Made by a program: the position numbers and the translations under genes | Notes under the pieces: generated by a model | The model's database searches: none | Told to the model about the DNA's origin: nothing | What the model saw: the letters and a program-made list of their open reading frames with translations, nothing else | Source: Flaccisagitta enflata | Taxonomy: Eukaryota > Chaetognatha > Sagittoidea > Aphragmophora | Direction of reading: 5' to 3' | Assembly (NCBI GenBank): GCA_965153355.1 | Contig: OZ231126.1 | Location: 45,446,001-45,510,000 of the forward strand | Length of the DNA stretch: 64,000 nt | In this document: positions 38,501 to 53,016 of the stretch, one piece after another | How the letters are laid out: every line of letters begins with the position of its first letter | Position numbering within the stretch: position 1 is the first letter of the stretch

Positions 38501-38910
38501 GACTGTGACCACGTGAACTTTTAAATCGCCAATATCGATATTGTGTACGTAAAAATTGATAAAAGTTCTAGACCATATGAAAGCCCTTCAAAATTTCTTT
38601 CATCTGCTATTGATATCTTATTTCGTATAGAAATGGCAATAGGTTGAATAGAAACATGCCCAGTGTAGTTTCACTATCTCTTTATAAGAGTTGCATTTTA
38701 GCAGAATAGACTTTGTCTTAGGAGGGCCTCTAAACCGTTTGAGATGCAGACATGGGATTGGACAAGAATGAAAGATTTTTTGAAAATCTTCAAAACTGTT
38801 GCATTTGAAAGTCGTTTGGATTGTTTCTCTTATCTGTTTTATCAGTTAACAAATGGATGCGTCTTTTTTCATTCAAGTAGTTAAATGTTGTCTAAATTTT
38901 ATAGATTGAA
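38501..38910. other. No gene recognised
   Basis: AT-rich unassigned sequence. Confidence 0.45.
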
Positions 38911-39121
38911 GTGACGCGGGGTCACAATATCGTTGCGGACGGGTGGGCAGGGGCATCCAACCCCCATCCACACCCCAACCCACCCCCAACACTCAAACAT
39001 ACACAAAAAGTATCGAAAACGCTCGTTTTCCCACTTTTCAACTTGATCACCATGATGGACGGACCGATGGAAGGACGGACGGACAAAGCCTCTTATAGAG
39101 ATGCGTGTCCGCAACTATAAA
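38911..39121 (+). mobile_element. Hairpin element, family H subfamily B, copy 4
   Basis: It starts 'gtgacgcggggtcac', has 'gttgcggacgggtgggcagg', and its 3' hairpin is diverged (AGATGCG-TGTC-CGCAACT). The centre has an AC-rich insertion. Confidence 0.75.
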
Positions 39122-39418
39122 TGATTCATGCGGGGATGAAAAACGAAGCGAAAAGCATTCGGGACAAATCAGTTTGCATGTGAGGCCAAGACTAGTAGAG
39201 ACAGATTAGGATGAGTTGAGATCTTGAGATGAGCCAAGAAAATGTGTAACGTGAACGTTAGACCTCAACACCTTTTTCGTTGTGAGGACGAGGCACTTGC
39301 CAAAACATTGTCTTCCTTTTCATTTTTGACTTGGTCACGACGGGTTGAGAAGAAAAGAAAGTCGCTTTGACAACTGCGCAAGCATTGAAGGTGGTGCTCG
39401 TCATTTTCTCCACACTTT
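39122..39418. other. No gene recognised
   Basis: Unassigned spacer. Confidence 0.4.
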
Positions 39419-40412
39419 TTAGTCGCGTGCACGGGACTCTACACCCCGCTTTGTCGTTCTGTCGGTCCGCTGGTCCGTCGGTCCGTCCGTCGCACCGTGG
39501 CTAAAAACCACCCCCGACGCAGACCGGAGACCAACCAACCCCTTAACCAACCTAAACCACCATCACCGTGGCTAAAAACCACCCCCGACGCAGACTGGAG
39601 ACCAACCAACCCCTTAACCAACCTAAACCACCATCACCGTGGCTAAAAACCACCCCCGACGCAGACCGGAGACCAACCAACCCCTTAACCAACCTAAACC
39701 ACCATAACCATGGCTAAAAATCACCCCCGAACAGACCGGAGACCAACCAACCCCTTAACCAACCTAAACCACCATCACCGTGGCTAAAAACCACCCCCGA
39801 CGCAGACCGGAGACCAACCAACCCCTTAACCAACCTAAACCACCATCACCGTGGCTAAAAACCACCCCCGACGCAGACCGGAGACCAACCAACCCCTTAA
39901 CCAACCTAAACCACCATCACCGTGGCTAAAAACCACCCCCGACGCAGACCGGAGACCAACCAACCCCTTAACCAACCTAAACCACCATCACCGTGGCTAA
40001 AAACCACCCCCGACGCAGACCGGAGACCAACCAACCCCTTAACCAACCTAAACCACCATCACCGTGGCTAAAAACCACCCCCGACGCAGACCGGAGACCA
40101 ACCAACCCCTTAACCAACCTAAACCACCATCACCGTGGCTAAAAACCACCCCCGACGCAGACCGGAGACCAACCAACCCCTTAACCAACCTAAACCACCA
40201 TCACCGTGGCTAAAAACCACCCCCGACGCAGACCGGAGACCAACCAACCCCTTAACCAACCTAAACCACCATATGGTGGGTCCGTCACACCATACTTTTT
40301 TTTGGGTTTTTGCGGTCTATGGCCTCATAGCTCCTGCCAAGATAATGTAGTGACCTAAAAAACAGCCCCCCCCCCCCCCGACTGGGGTAGCCGTGTATCC
40401 GGCCTTGTTTAT
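39419..40412 (-). mobile_element. Hairpin element, family H subfamily C, enlarged by an 11-copy minisatellite
   Basis: On the plus strand it opens TTTTTAGTCGCGTGCACGGGACT (the hairpin end, one arm mutated) with 'ggtccgtcggtccgtccgtc'. Eleven copies of a 71 bp unit follow. It closes with 'ggtagccgtgtatccggcc' then ttgttt. Both family termini are present, so the array lies inside one element. Confidence 0.75.
39493..40273. repeat. Minisatellite, 11 copies of 71 bp
   Basis: The unit starts 'caccgtggctaaaaaccacc' and ends 'ccaacctaaaccaccat'. Spacing is exactly 71 bp and copies are almost identical; copy 4 has the most changes. Since 71 is not a multiple of three, no frame is conserved. Confidence 0.95.
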
Positions 40413-41080
40413 AGAAGAGACGATTTGACATGGCAAATCTTGCATGGAGATGGAAATGGGAAATTTCCGTCGATTTTTTGTATCAGCCTGTCAACTTGGC
40501 AGAAAGGACTACGATTTTAGGATCGAAACTTAACCTTGCTGTACCAGATAAAAAACCTCATGCTCTTTAATCTTTTAATTATTCAAGACTAAAACGTTCA
40601 TCATTTAAGAATTAAAACATCCTTTTTCGCCACTATTCTATAAAAACACGCCTGACGCAAGCCGTTTGGCTTCTGTTTAGTTTACCAGCTTTATCTTCCT
40701 CCCATCACCGTTGGTCATATCTTTTCTTTTCCTTTTTTTTTTCTTTTTTTCATCTTTTCTTTTCTTTTCTTTCCTCTTTTCTTTTTTATTTCTTAACTTC
40801 TATCCATACTACTTTTTTCTTTTTTTCTCGAGATCGACTGGAGAAAACTTAACCTGAATTTCGTGAGCATTTCCTTTCATGTTGGCCCGAGGCGGCTTTT
40901 CAACATCTCATTTTTATCTTTTTTACCTGATATCTTCAAGACTTAATTCCCCGAATTTCAGCCGTCGGCCTCTCACTCATCACCATTCAAACGGCACGAT
41001 GGCGTCAAACGCTTCGGGATGCAACAAATGTCTTATTCACATAATTTTATCTATTCACAGTGGCTAAAAACAAATTTTTA
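40413..41080. other. No gene recognised
   Basis: T-rich in the middle (40720-40830); nothing else assigned. Confidence 0.45.
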
Positions 41081-41137
41081 TTTAGTCACGGATTTGCGAC
41101 TCTATACATGGCTTTGGCTCTCCTGAGGTCTGTCTGT
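41081..41137 (-). repeat. Family H subfamily B end fragment
   Basis: 'tttagtcacggatttgcgac' then tctata resembles the minus-strand hairpin end, with diverged arms. Confidence 0.45.
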
Positions 41138-41177
41138 AAGTTTGTTGTTCCATCTGTGATGCTTGAAAGTTTGAATA

Positions 41178-41494
<317 letters not shown>

Positions 41495-41496
<2 letters not shown>

Positions 41497-43957
41497 CGGT
41501 CTGTGGAGGAGGGGGGAGGAGTTATGTGCCTCTACCTATCTCTCCGCAATGTTTTGTTACTCGGAGTTACTTGTTTTTTAGTTTTGTTTTGTTTGCATCA
41601 TCCACCTTTTATGGTATAAGAAAAATGTAGATAAAATGAATAATTGTTGAAATTGTTGTAAACATACGTCGTTTCAGTGAATTTCATCCCATTGCATAAA
41701 TGCCACTCCTTTTTTTTTTTCAACTCGCCTTACCTTCGTATGGTTCGCCCCCGCTCTCCCTCTCCACCCATTCGTTTGCAGGATGCCAATTAGCTCTCAT
41801 CGGGTTTCCTTCGGCATGATCTTGAATATAACATTTTCATCTGCATCCTCGCATCTCTAAATATGATCACACTATGTTTAAGACTTTCACATGTTTTGAA
41901 ATGTTACTGTTGTTGCTTCCCACACAAACAACCATCGACTATGTCATCTCGGGCGAACCAACAATCAAACAAACAAACAAACAAACAAACAAACAAACAA
42001 ACATCTCTACTGTTCCTGATTTATTTCTTCCACAGATAAATACCTGGTTCAATGTTTTCCTTCATTTCTTTCATGTAGCCCTGCATGTATCTTCCCCATG
42101 GCTTTTCAAATTTTCTACATCACCTATCTCCTCCATTCCCTCCCGGCGATCCAGGGCCAGATTCTTCTCCTCCACCTTGTTCAATTCCAAAAATCTGATT
42201 GATTCAATTTTCATTCCTTGAGGTACAATTTTCATTTCTCCTGGATTTTTTTTTTTTGGATTGCCCTCCTGGATTTTCTTTTTTTCTTCCCCTTTGAGTC
42301 CTTCCACCTGGATTCTCTTGCTATGCTTGTTCTCTTGCCGTTGGCAGCTCAACCATGCTTTATATTTCTTTTCTTTCTCTCCTAACATACAGCTGCATCC
42401 CGCTCTATAACGGATCCAAGAGTAACATAAATCCTCCTGCGATGAATTTGAAATCTAAGGACTTTTATCATTTATCTTTATCTCTTACAAAATTGATGCT
42501 AATCAAAATCTGCTTATGATTTAAGAAATCTTTTAGTTTCTTTACATCCGGTATTGCGGGGTTCAACTTTACCACGAATCCACGATCGAAGTTTTACGCA
42601 AACTATGGACACCTACAAGTTGAGTTAACACCCTCTGGTTTTAAAGGTCCTACACCGCCTTCTGTTGCCGCCCCTCCCTTCCTTTATGCAACGTTTGGAT
42701 GCATTTGCCGAAATCAGGTTATGACTCTGCTTTCTGAAGTGCCTTTCCTGACCTAATTGTTTGTGAGGAAGAACACCAGTTAAGTTAAACGCGTTTGTGC
42801 CCCCCGCCCGATCAGATTGTGTACCAGGAAGGCAGAAAATCGTGACAAAGTTGGGAGGAATGGACCGATTAAATAGATGGATAAATTTACCGACCGATTT
42901 CAAACTACCCATGATGGTCTTCTTGTAAACAACTTCGCACAAATTGCTCTGCAAAGTAATGACCGGAAAAATTAGATAAGGAAAATGTCCCATGAAGTAC
43001 CGACGCTAAGTAGACGCTAAGTAGACGCTTAGTACTAAAATCACAATTTAGTTAAAGTTTGGTCAAGTTGACTTTTTCCTTGGCGGTAATGGGAACAAGT
43101 CGTGTTGGTGCATTTGGTATCACCCGACCTCAGTGCTTCGGAAATGAAACCTTTTCTTACTCAAAATATTTACATTTCTATCGTATTGAATGATCATCAA
43201 ATCATATTTTCATAGGTAAAATTACAATATAGTAGAAGGTTAACGCCTATGAATATGATTCTATTCGGATTCATGAGAAGTTGAAGTTAGAAAATGATGT
43301 CAAAGCATAACTATTTGAAGGAACTTTTTGAGGTTATGGTTTCCTTTGCGCATTAACGATGGTTTTCAATTACTAATATCCACAGAAAGAGCAACACAAA
43401 AATTACAAACTAAGAGTGTTTGAGTAGCAAAACAAAAAGCATGAACGAAATGGGGACTGCCGAGACGGCTTCAACAGTGTCAGGGCAAGAGTATCTCTGA
43501 CGTTATTTCGGCTTTGCTTTGGGCGATTGTTATCTCTGTTTTAAATTAAGAATTCCAAATCGAGTCCACAGATTCTCGGAATCATATTCATAACGTAAAC
43601 GCTCCGGGGAATTTTTTCAACTCGGAAGAAAAAAAAATTTTGTTGTTGATTTTTGGTTCAACCTCAAAATGTATGATATCAATTATATTTCTTAAAAAGT
43701 AAAGCAGGTGTATCTCCTCTTTTATTTCCAACTGAGTTAAATATTTGCACATGTGCATGATGTCGGGAGAAAAAGAAGGGTGAAAGGGAGATTGAAAGAG
43801 GTGAAAAAGCTGAGAAAAGGGGAAAGAGAATGCAATGAGCAAAAAATGAAGTGAAATGAAGTAAAGGTAAGATGAAGATGAAGAAAGAAAGGAAAAAATC
43901 AAGAAAGAAAAACAAATTCAGATCGAAAGGAAGAAAGGAAGAAAGGAGAGAAAGGAG

Positions 43958-43960
<3 letters not shown>
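41495..43960. other. No gene recognised; (CAAA)n at 41968-42001
   Basis: 2.4 kb of mostly unique sequence. Minus-strand frames at 42071-42388 and 42625-42993 resemble no known family and lack clear splice boundaries. Confidence 0.45.
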
Positions 43961-43992
<32 letters not shown>

Positions 43993-44070
43993 AACAAACA
44001 AACAAACAAACAAACAAACAAACAAACAAACAAACAAAGATAGAAAGAAAGACAGAAAGGGAAAGAATGA

Positions 44071-44154
<84 letters not shown>

Positions 44155-44155
44155 A
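43961..44155. repeat. (GAAA)n, (CAAA)n, (GAAA)n microsatellite
   Basis: A CAAA block (43993-44038) lies between two GAAA blocks. Confidence 0.97.
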
Positions 44156-44387
44156 AAAAAGACAAGAATGGAAAATGTAGGAGATGTAGTAGAAAGATCG
44201 ATGGAAAAATTAGAAAAACAGTAATTGCATCGAGCTAGCTTTCCTGTCTTCTCTTTCCTCATCCTTTCATCATGGGTGGATACAAGCACACCGTTCCAAG
44301 ACTTGGTATTAGGCATTTGCAACACAAGCCTGGAAGACTTAGTTATTTTCTTTTAAATACAAAAATTCATAGAAAATATTTTCAGTG

Positions 44388-44562
44388 TTTTTTAGTTGCG
44401 GACACGCAACTCTATAAGAGGCTTTGTCCGTCTGTCGGTTCGTTGGTCTGTTGGTCCGTCGGTCCGTCCGTCCATAAGCACGAGTCAAAAAGTGGTAAAA
44501 CGTGTATATCCGCCCCTGCCCACCCGTCCGCAACTGATGGCCGTGTATCCGGCCTTGTTTTT
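44388..44562 (-). mobile_element. Hairpin element, family H subfamily B, intact copy
   Basis: The best-defined copy, about 170 bp. In its own orientation it runs AACAAGGCCGGATACACGGC, 'agttgcggacgggtgggc', a GACGGACC core, 'cctcttatagag' and stem-loop AGTTGCG-TGTC-CGCAACT, then AAAAA. Confidence 0.85.
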
Positions 44563-45954
<1,392 letters not shown>

Positions 45955-46116
45955 CCACCTATACACTCTACTCATATATAATGAAAAAAGGGGTTAACAA
46001 AATCTTTTTTTAAGAAATAAATGAAAAGTGAAGATAAGGCAGAAACCCGGTCGAATGTTTAGCGAGATAAGAAAAACAAAAGTTTTTCGCTTCCTCCATT
46101 TTCTTCTTTTTTCTTT

Positions 46117-46620
<504 letters not shown>

Positions 46621-47719
46621 GAGCAACAGTTTGCTCAATCAACGACAAAGAAAACGGAAGTTTTCATAACTGCACAAAACAATAATCAAATTTATAATTC
46701 ACCTTTTCCCAATCTTTTCGTGAAACTAAATCCTTTTCTCGGCGAACTCTGTCTTGCAATGGGTTAAACACAGGCTTAGTCGGGTTGTAGGGGTGTCATG
46801 TAGGGGAGTCATGGTTAAGAAAGAGTTAAAAATAGAGGTAGAAAAGGAGAGAGGTAATTAGAGTAAAGTAGCGGAGGTCGCCCTGGGAGACTACAGGCGC
46901 CGAAACCTCGAGTTCACGATAACAAATGTTTCATTGAATAAACGTCTTTCTTATTGACTCAAATTCTCTCTTTCTTCTTTCTTCTATTTATATCATTCTC
47001 ATTTTCTCGGGAAAAACGATGGAGTTGTGTTTTTAAAAGATGGGTCCTAGTTCCGTAACAATTCATCAATGTCCAAACGGTTGAAAGTATTCGGGTTTTA
47101 TTCTCCTCCTTTGAATTGAAAATGAGACGAAACACGTTCTCCCTTTCTTTATTCGCAGGTGAGACTTGCGGGTTAGAAAGGGAGGGGGTGGAGGAGATAC
47201 GGATGGATGGAGATATCATGAGTAGGTTGGCAGGGAATCGCATGGGGGCCTGGGATTGATGGATCATGAAAGAAAGGAGAAGCTGGAGGAGGAATGGTTG
47301 CATGATATGGGAATGTGAAGAGGAGAAGAATATAATCGCAAAAAAATAACGTGGGGGGGTGGGGGGGGAGATGAGAGGAGGGAACGGTGGGAGGAGGAAT
47401 GTGATGCATGTGAAGAGGGGAAAAGGAGGTTGTGAGAAAAATTGTACAGGAACAGGACAAAGTTGGGAGACGCAGATTATTGTGCACGTGAAGGAATGGG
47501 TGGAGACGTGGAGACGTGAGAGGGGAAGACAATGGTATGGGAGAGCTAGAGTGTGGACTGTCGAAGGATGAAGTTATTGAAGGAGGAATGAAAGATAAAG
47601 TCGGTGGAAAGGTTTGGAGGGGTTGGGGGAAAAACGTATAAGGATGTATAAGGATGCATAAAAATCTATAAGGATGTACAAGGAGCCGGAAAAAAAAAGG
47701 TAAAAGAGTGAAAAGAGCG
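46621..47719. other. No gene recognised
   Basis: Purine-rich in 47170-47560. No supported frame. Confidence 0.45.
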
Positions 47720-47816
47720 AAAAGGCCAGGTACATGGCCAAAACCGATCTCGGATGGGTGGATAGGATAGAAGGGACAGACAAAGCCTCTTATAGTCAGT
47801 ATTCCGCGACTAGAAA
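47720..47816 (+). mobile_element. Hairpin element, family H subfamily B, short diverged copy
   Basis: 'aaaaggccaggtacatggcc' at the 5' end and 'acaaagcctcttatag' before a decayed hairpin. Confidence 0.6.
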
Positions 47817-48166
47817 TAAGAAGTCTGCATTGTCAGACTTTCACGCAAAACCATGTAGTTCGATTATCATAACTATCGTCGAAAGATATTTACTGGATCT
47901 ATATTAAGTTTTAAATAGAATCCTTTTGCAATCCAAATCCAAACCAATCCTAAGTAAGCGGTCAGGACGGGACAGGGAGCCCGCGCCGTAGATTGGTGTG
48001 GCCATCGGGGGAAAGCAAATATGCAGAGGAAAGAGAGTAATGAGAAAATCCTTTTGAAAAGTTGAGTCAGAAATAGACGAAGGTGAATTAAGACATCAGT
48101 AAAAAAATTGAAAAAAAAGAGTAAAAAAGAAGGTATGGAATGAAATTCGACCCGCATGAGAAACAG

Positions 48167-48227
<61 letters not shown>

Positions 48228-48560
48228 TGAAAGTTGAAGAGAGAACAAGCAGAGAAGACGAAAATTACCCTCCTTTTCCAGCGACTCACGGAGGGGACCT
48301 GTTAATTAATTTCATGCCTAACCGACCGTTGTGATGAAATTCACATGAAGCGTAATTTTGAAAGGTAAACGGGTGTTTTTCACTCAGGAGGGTCAATAAA
48401 ACTATTCTTACTAAGTTTGTTTCATTTACCCTCCGCTCTAGCAGTAACAGTAACAGGCAGTAACACACATGTCGGATAACACGCATGTCTGAGAACATGC
48501 ATGTCCGATAGTATCAAAGGTTTGAATAGAGTCAATCGACATACCAAAAAAAAATCTTAA
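47817..48560. other. No gene; (AG)n at 48169-48222
   Basis: Unassigned apart from the AG tract. Confidence 0.5.
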
Positions 48561-48698
48561 AAAGGCCAAATAGGCCAATAAGGTGTAACGTGTGGATCGT
48601 CGAACGAATGCGATACCGACAGACCGACAGACAGACCAACCAACTGACCAACCGACGGACACAGCCAGTTATAGAGGTGCTTTGTCGCACCTAAAAAC
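48561..48698 (+). mobile_element. Hairpin element, family H subfamily A, copy 3
   Basis: 'aaggccaaataggccaataa' at the 5' end; 3' stem-loop AGGTGC-TTTGTC-GCACCT followed by AAAAA. Confidence 0.75.
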
Positions 48699-48889
48699 GG
48701 GATTGACAGGAATTGGGACAGAAGAGGGAAGGCATCAGCATTTGAAAAGATAGAAAAGTGAACAGACAAAGCCACTAATTGAAGATGAAATTAAGGCAAA
48801 CAGGGCGACCAATCAAATTTCTACCGTCTTAAGAACCTTTAAGTCTTTGTCAGAAAAGGGAAAGAAAGAAGAAAAGGAAGGAAGAAAGG

Positions 48890-49690
48890 TAATAGTCGCG
48901 AAATCGTATGATGATCAGCGGTGCCTGTTGCTCCTCATTTGTTTGTGCACATGCGGACATGCGGGGATTTGTTAATTGGAGAAAAAGTAGAGTAGAAAAA
49001 GCTGATTACCTATTTTTTGACATTTTGAGTCGATTTGACAGTGATCTGAGCCTCTGGATCTGAAATGTTTAACTCATTGCCCAAAATATGTGTAAAAGCA
49101 TAGGTCATCAGTCCCTTCAGAGCCGCTGCTCAAACAGCTACAGAGGAGAAAGAACCAATAAGAGACGTGAGAGCTTTATAACGATCTTAGGAGCAGTGTA
49201 CTTTTTGGGCAGCGGCACCAAAGGGGTCGATGACCTATGCTTTCACACATATGGGGAATTTTCTCCTCCGTCCGTCCATCCATCCCCCCCCCCCCCAGGC
49301 TTGAGGCTTAAATCCCAGTCCCAAGACCCAAATCCCAGCCTCGTGGCCCAAATCCTAGCCTGGAGGCCCAAGTTACAGCCTTGAGGCCCAAATCCCAGCC
49401 AGGAGACCCAGATCCCAGCCTCCAGGCTAGGATTTGGGCCTCCAGGCTAGGATTTGGGCTTCCAGGCTGGGATTTGGGCCACGAGGCTGGGATTTGGGTC
49501 TTGAGACTGGGTTTTGAGCCTCAAGCGGGGCGGATGGACGAAGGGAGGAAAAAATTCCCCATATGTGTGAAAGCATAGGTCATCGACCCCTTCGGGGCCG
49601 CTGCCCTGCTTCCCCTTTAACTTCAAACACTACCTACTCAGGCAGGGCACGGGTACCGCTGACCATCTAACGCTTTGGCGACTATTTCTT
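48890..49690. repeat. Foldback element, family M, nearly complete copy
   Basis: It starts 'aatagtcgcgaaatcgtatg' and ends 'aacgctttggcgactatt', inverted termini. Two inner M ends face each other at 49085-49140 and 49199-49250, suggesting nested or rearranged copies. The core at 49290-49520 is itself a large inverted repeat of 'ccaaatcccagcctcg'-type units around 49400-49440. Confidence 0.75.
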
Positions 49691-50342
49691 TTTCTTTTTT
49701 CTTATTTTGACTATTCATGGACTATCATTTGAAGCCCAGATACTACTTGACTCGTGACAAGTGATATCCTCTTCTTGAGACTTCTTCCTAGAATATTCTT
49801 GATTACAATCAAATTTCGAGTTCTTTTCCATGATTAACAACATTTCCTATTTAGCCCAGCTCCCATACCAATACCCCAACTTAATCTTCCATGAAAATCC
49901 CAAAACCTTCTCGAGTTAAATCCAGGTTTTTTTGAAGAAAAAAAAAGTAAGGTTTCAAAGAGGGATGATTATTCTTGGCAAGTGGGTCTCTTATCGCGGG
50001 ACGTCTGTCGTCGTCCTCCTTTTCTCCTTATCTCTAAAACCTTCCCTTCAAAAAATGATTTTGGAAAACATGAGAGTATCGAAGAGTAGATTGTTGTTTG
50101 ATAATTTTTCACTTGGAAGTGAAACTTTTCTTTAAAAAATCTTTTGTTCCTACGGGTGGAGAAATACTAGAAGCGAGTCAACCACTCACTCGGGGAGGAT
50201 GAGTCATTTCTGTAAGACCACAGATAGAAAAAAATTAAAATAAGTCGAAGAAAAGGATGATGAAGAAGAACGACGAAGAACAAGAAGAGAAGAAAAAGAC
50301 GAAGACGACGGAAAGCTACTGGACGCACATTGCGTGTCAGTT
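49691..50342. other. No gene recognised
   Basis: Unassigned sequence. Confidence 0.45.
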
Positions 50343-50807
<465 letters not shown>

Positions 50808-50969
50808 GGCTCGTCGTTTTTCGAGAGTGTGGCATTTGGAGGAATTGGAAATGACATAGGGGCTCCCAAAGAATTAATTCGTCTCCTTGCCTGTTTTTCT
50901 TTTTCTTCTTCTTTTCTTCTTCTCATTCTTCCACTTCATCTCCATCTTCCTCTCCTTCTTGTCTTTCCC

Positions 50970-50977
50970 TCTTCTTC

Positions 50978-51009
<32 letters not shown>

Positions 51010-51340
51010 CTTCTTCTTCTTCTTCTTCTTCTTCTTCTTCTTCTTCTTCATCACCTTCTTCTTCTTTTTCTTCTTCTTCCTCTTCGTCTTCTTCTTCTTC
51101 TTCTTCTTCTTCTTCTTCTTCTTCTTCTTCTTCTTCTTCTTCTTCTTCTTCTTCTTCTTCTTCTTCCTCTTCCTCTTCTTCTTCTTCTTCTTCTTCTTCT
51201 TCTTCTTCTTCTTCTTCTTCTTCTTCTTCTTCTTCTTCTTCTTCTTCTTCTTCTTCTTCTTCTTCTTCTTCTTCTTCTTCTTCTTCTTCTTCGTCTTCTT
51301 CTTCATCTTCTTCTTCTCCTTCTTCTTTTTCTTCTACTTT
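50970..51340. repeat. (CTT)n microsatellite, about 370 bp
   Basis: A CTT tract with a few changed triplets; poly-Ser, poly-Leu and poly-Lys frames are artefacts. Confidence 0.98.
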
Positions 51341-51543
51341 CTCTTCTTCTTCTGCAGCTTTTACTCCTTCCTTCTTCTATTTGTCTTCTTCTTCTGCTGC
51401 GCGCCTGTAATTAGATTTTGTTTAAACGGTTCCCACTAAATTTCACCCTGAATTCATTTTCCCTTCATATCTTCTTTTTGACATTCAAGGTACACTCTCT
51501 CGGGGCTTACCCTCTCTTGCTTTCTGTCCTCTCGCTTACTTGC

Positions 51544-51546
<3 letters not shown>

Positions 51547-51609
<63 letters not shown>

Positions 51610-51677
51610 GTAACTCAGGTCGTTACCGACCACCAATTAGGCGGAATTATACTTGAGCAAAAGAAGAGGAAGAGATG

Positions 51678-51745
<68 letters not shown>

Positions 51746-51750
51746 AACAA

Positions 51751-51846
<96 letters not shown>
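51547..51846. repeat. (CT)n, then (GAT)n joined to (CAA)n
   Basis: CT 51547-51603, GAT 51674-51745, CAA 51750-51846. Confidence 0.97.
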
Positions 51847-52068
51847 CGTTTTTTCATCTGCAGTAAAGAATTATCTTTATGAAGTTCAGGAGATTGACAC
51901 ATTCTTATGTTACAGACAGTTCCATAATAGCCAGCACTGAGAACAAGAAAATTCATCGAAGGGATTATTATCAATTTGTTCCTTTACATCCACATTTTGT
52001 CGCAAGTATGTCCTTTTGAACGCGCTTTGACTTTAGATTTCTATCTGTTTCCTTCATCTAATCTAGAC

Positions 52069-52593
52069 AGTCAGTGGACAAAACAAAATTGGTAGAGAGC
52101 TCACTCTGTTGGCTTTGATCCAACCTACTGTTATTAAACAGCAGGCTATAAACAACAACTGGTTGTGAAAATTACAGCCGCCTGTCATCTTACAAAGTTA
52201 GCAAAAATTCAACCAAAAGAGAATAGAATGTGACTAGCATATTCATAATCCTGATGAAATTCTGAGAAGTTTGACATGTCACACTAAACACTTTTTATAA
52301 GAAATATTTTTTTAACATTGCATTATAACTTTATTAAATATTGATATGAAATTTTTATTTTCATAGAAAAGTATATGTTGTGACATTTCAAACTTTTCAG
52401 AATTTCAGCACAATTATGTATCTGCAGGTCTCATTCTATTTGGTGAAAGTTGGATTTTTGCCAACTTTATAGCATGACAGCCGGCTGTAATCTTTATGAC
52501 CAGTTGTTGTTTACAGCCTGCTGTTGGATAACCGTGGGTTGGATCAAAACCAACAGAGTGAACTCTCTACCTATTTTGTTTTGTCCACTGACT
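52069..52593. mobile_element. Foldback MITE, 525 bp, palindromic over most of its length
   Basis: Ends AGTCAGTGGACAAAACAAAA and its complement ending TGTCCACTGACT. The arms (about 52069-52220 and 52440-52593) pair closely. Inner segments ('tttgacatgtcacac' and 'gtgacatttcaaac') pair again. Non-coding; the target duplication is unclear. Confidence 0.8.
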
Positions 52594-52647
52594 AATCATT
52601 TCTATCGGCAACAGTTAAAAAACGGCTCGCGATTCAAAAATGTTACG

Positions 52648-52717
52648 GACCAACGGAACGATGGACGGACGGACGCATTGATACGGCAAGGTGTAGAGTT
52701 GCATGTCCGTGACTAAA
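52648..52717 (+). repeat. Family H subfamily B, 3' fragment
   Basis: A GACGGACG core and a decayed hairpin 'gttgcatgtccgtgac' followed by taaat. Confidence 0.55.
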
Positions 52718-53011
52718 TACTAATAAGCTGCTTAACCTCATGATGAAATTGTTTTCGTCCCAGCGCTGCATTTACCAAACTTGATGCTTGACTTTGGATT
52801 GCTATGCATTCGGCCTTGACCCTTGTTACTTTAAAAAGCAAATGAAGGAAGCAAACCGACCTAGTAGCCCGCATCAATGTGAAAAAGTACCCTCACTCTC
52901 CTCAATGTTGAACTTTTTTTTTCAGGCTGGTTTTCAGGCACAAAGAAGTGAAGAATGAGTAAAGTGATCATCGAGGTCGGAGGTTCCCAAGCAGACTTTT
53001 GATAACATAAG

Positions 53012-53016
53012 CACGG
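53012..53016 (+). repeat. Target site duplication CACGG, left
   Basis: CACGG directly precedes the 5' LTR and recurs directly after the 3' LTR at 63785-63789. Five bases fits BEL/Pao integration. Confidence 0.85.

Noticed and set aside
50829-51414. Poly-Ser and poly-Leu frames
   Set aside because: Translations of the (CTT)n tract.
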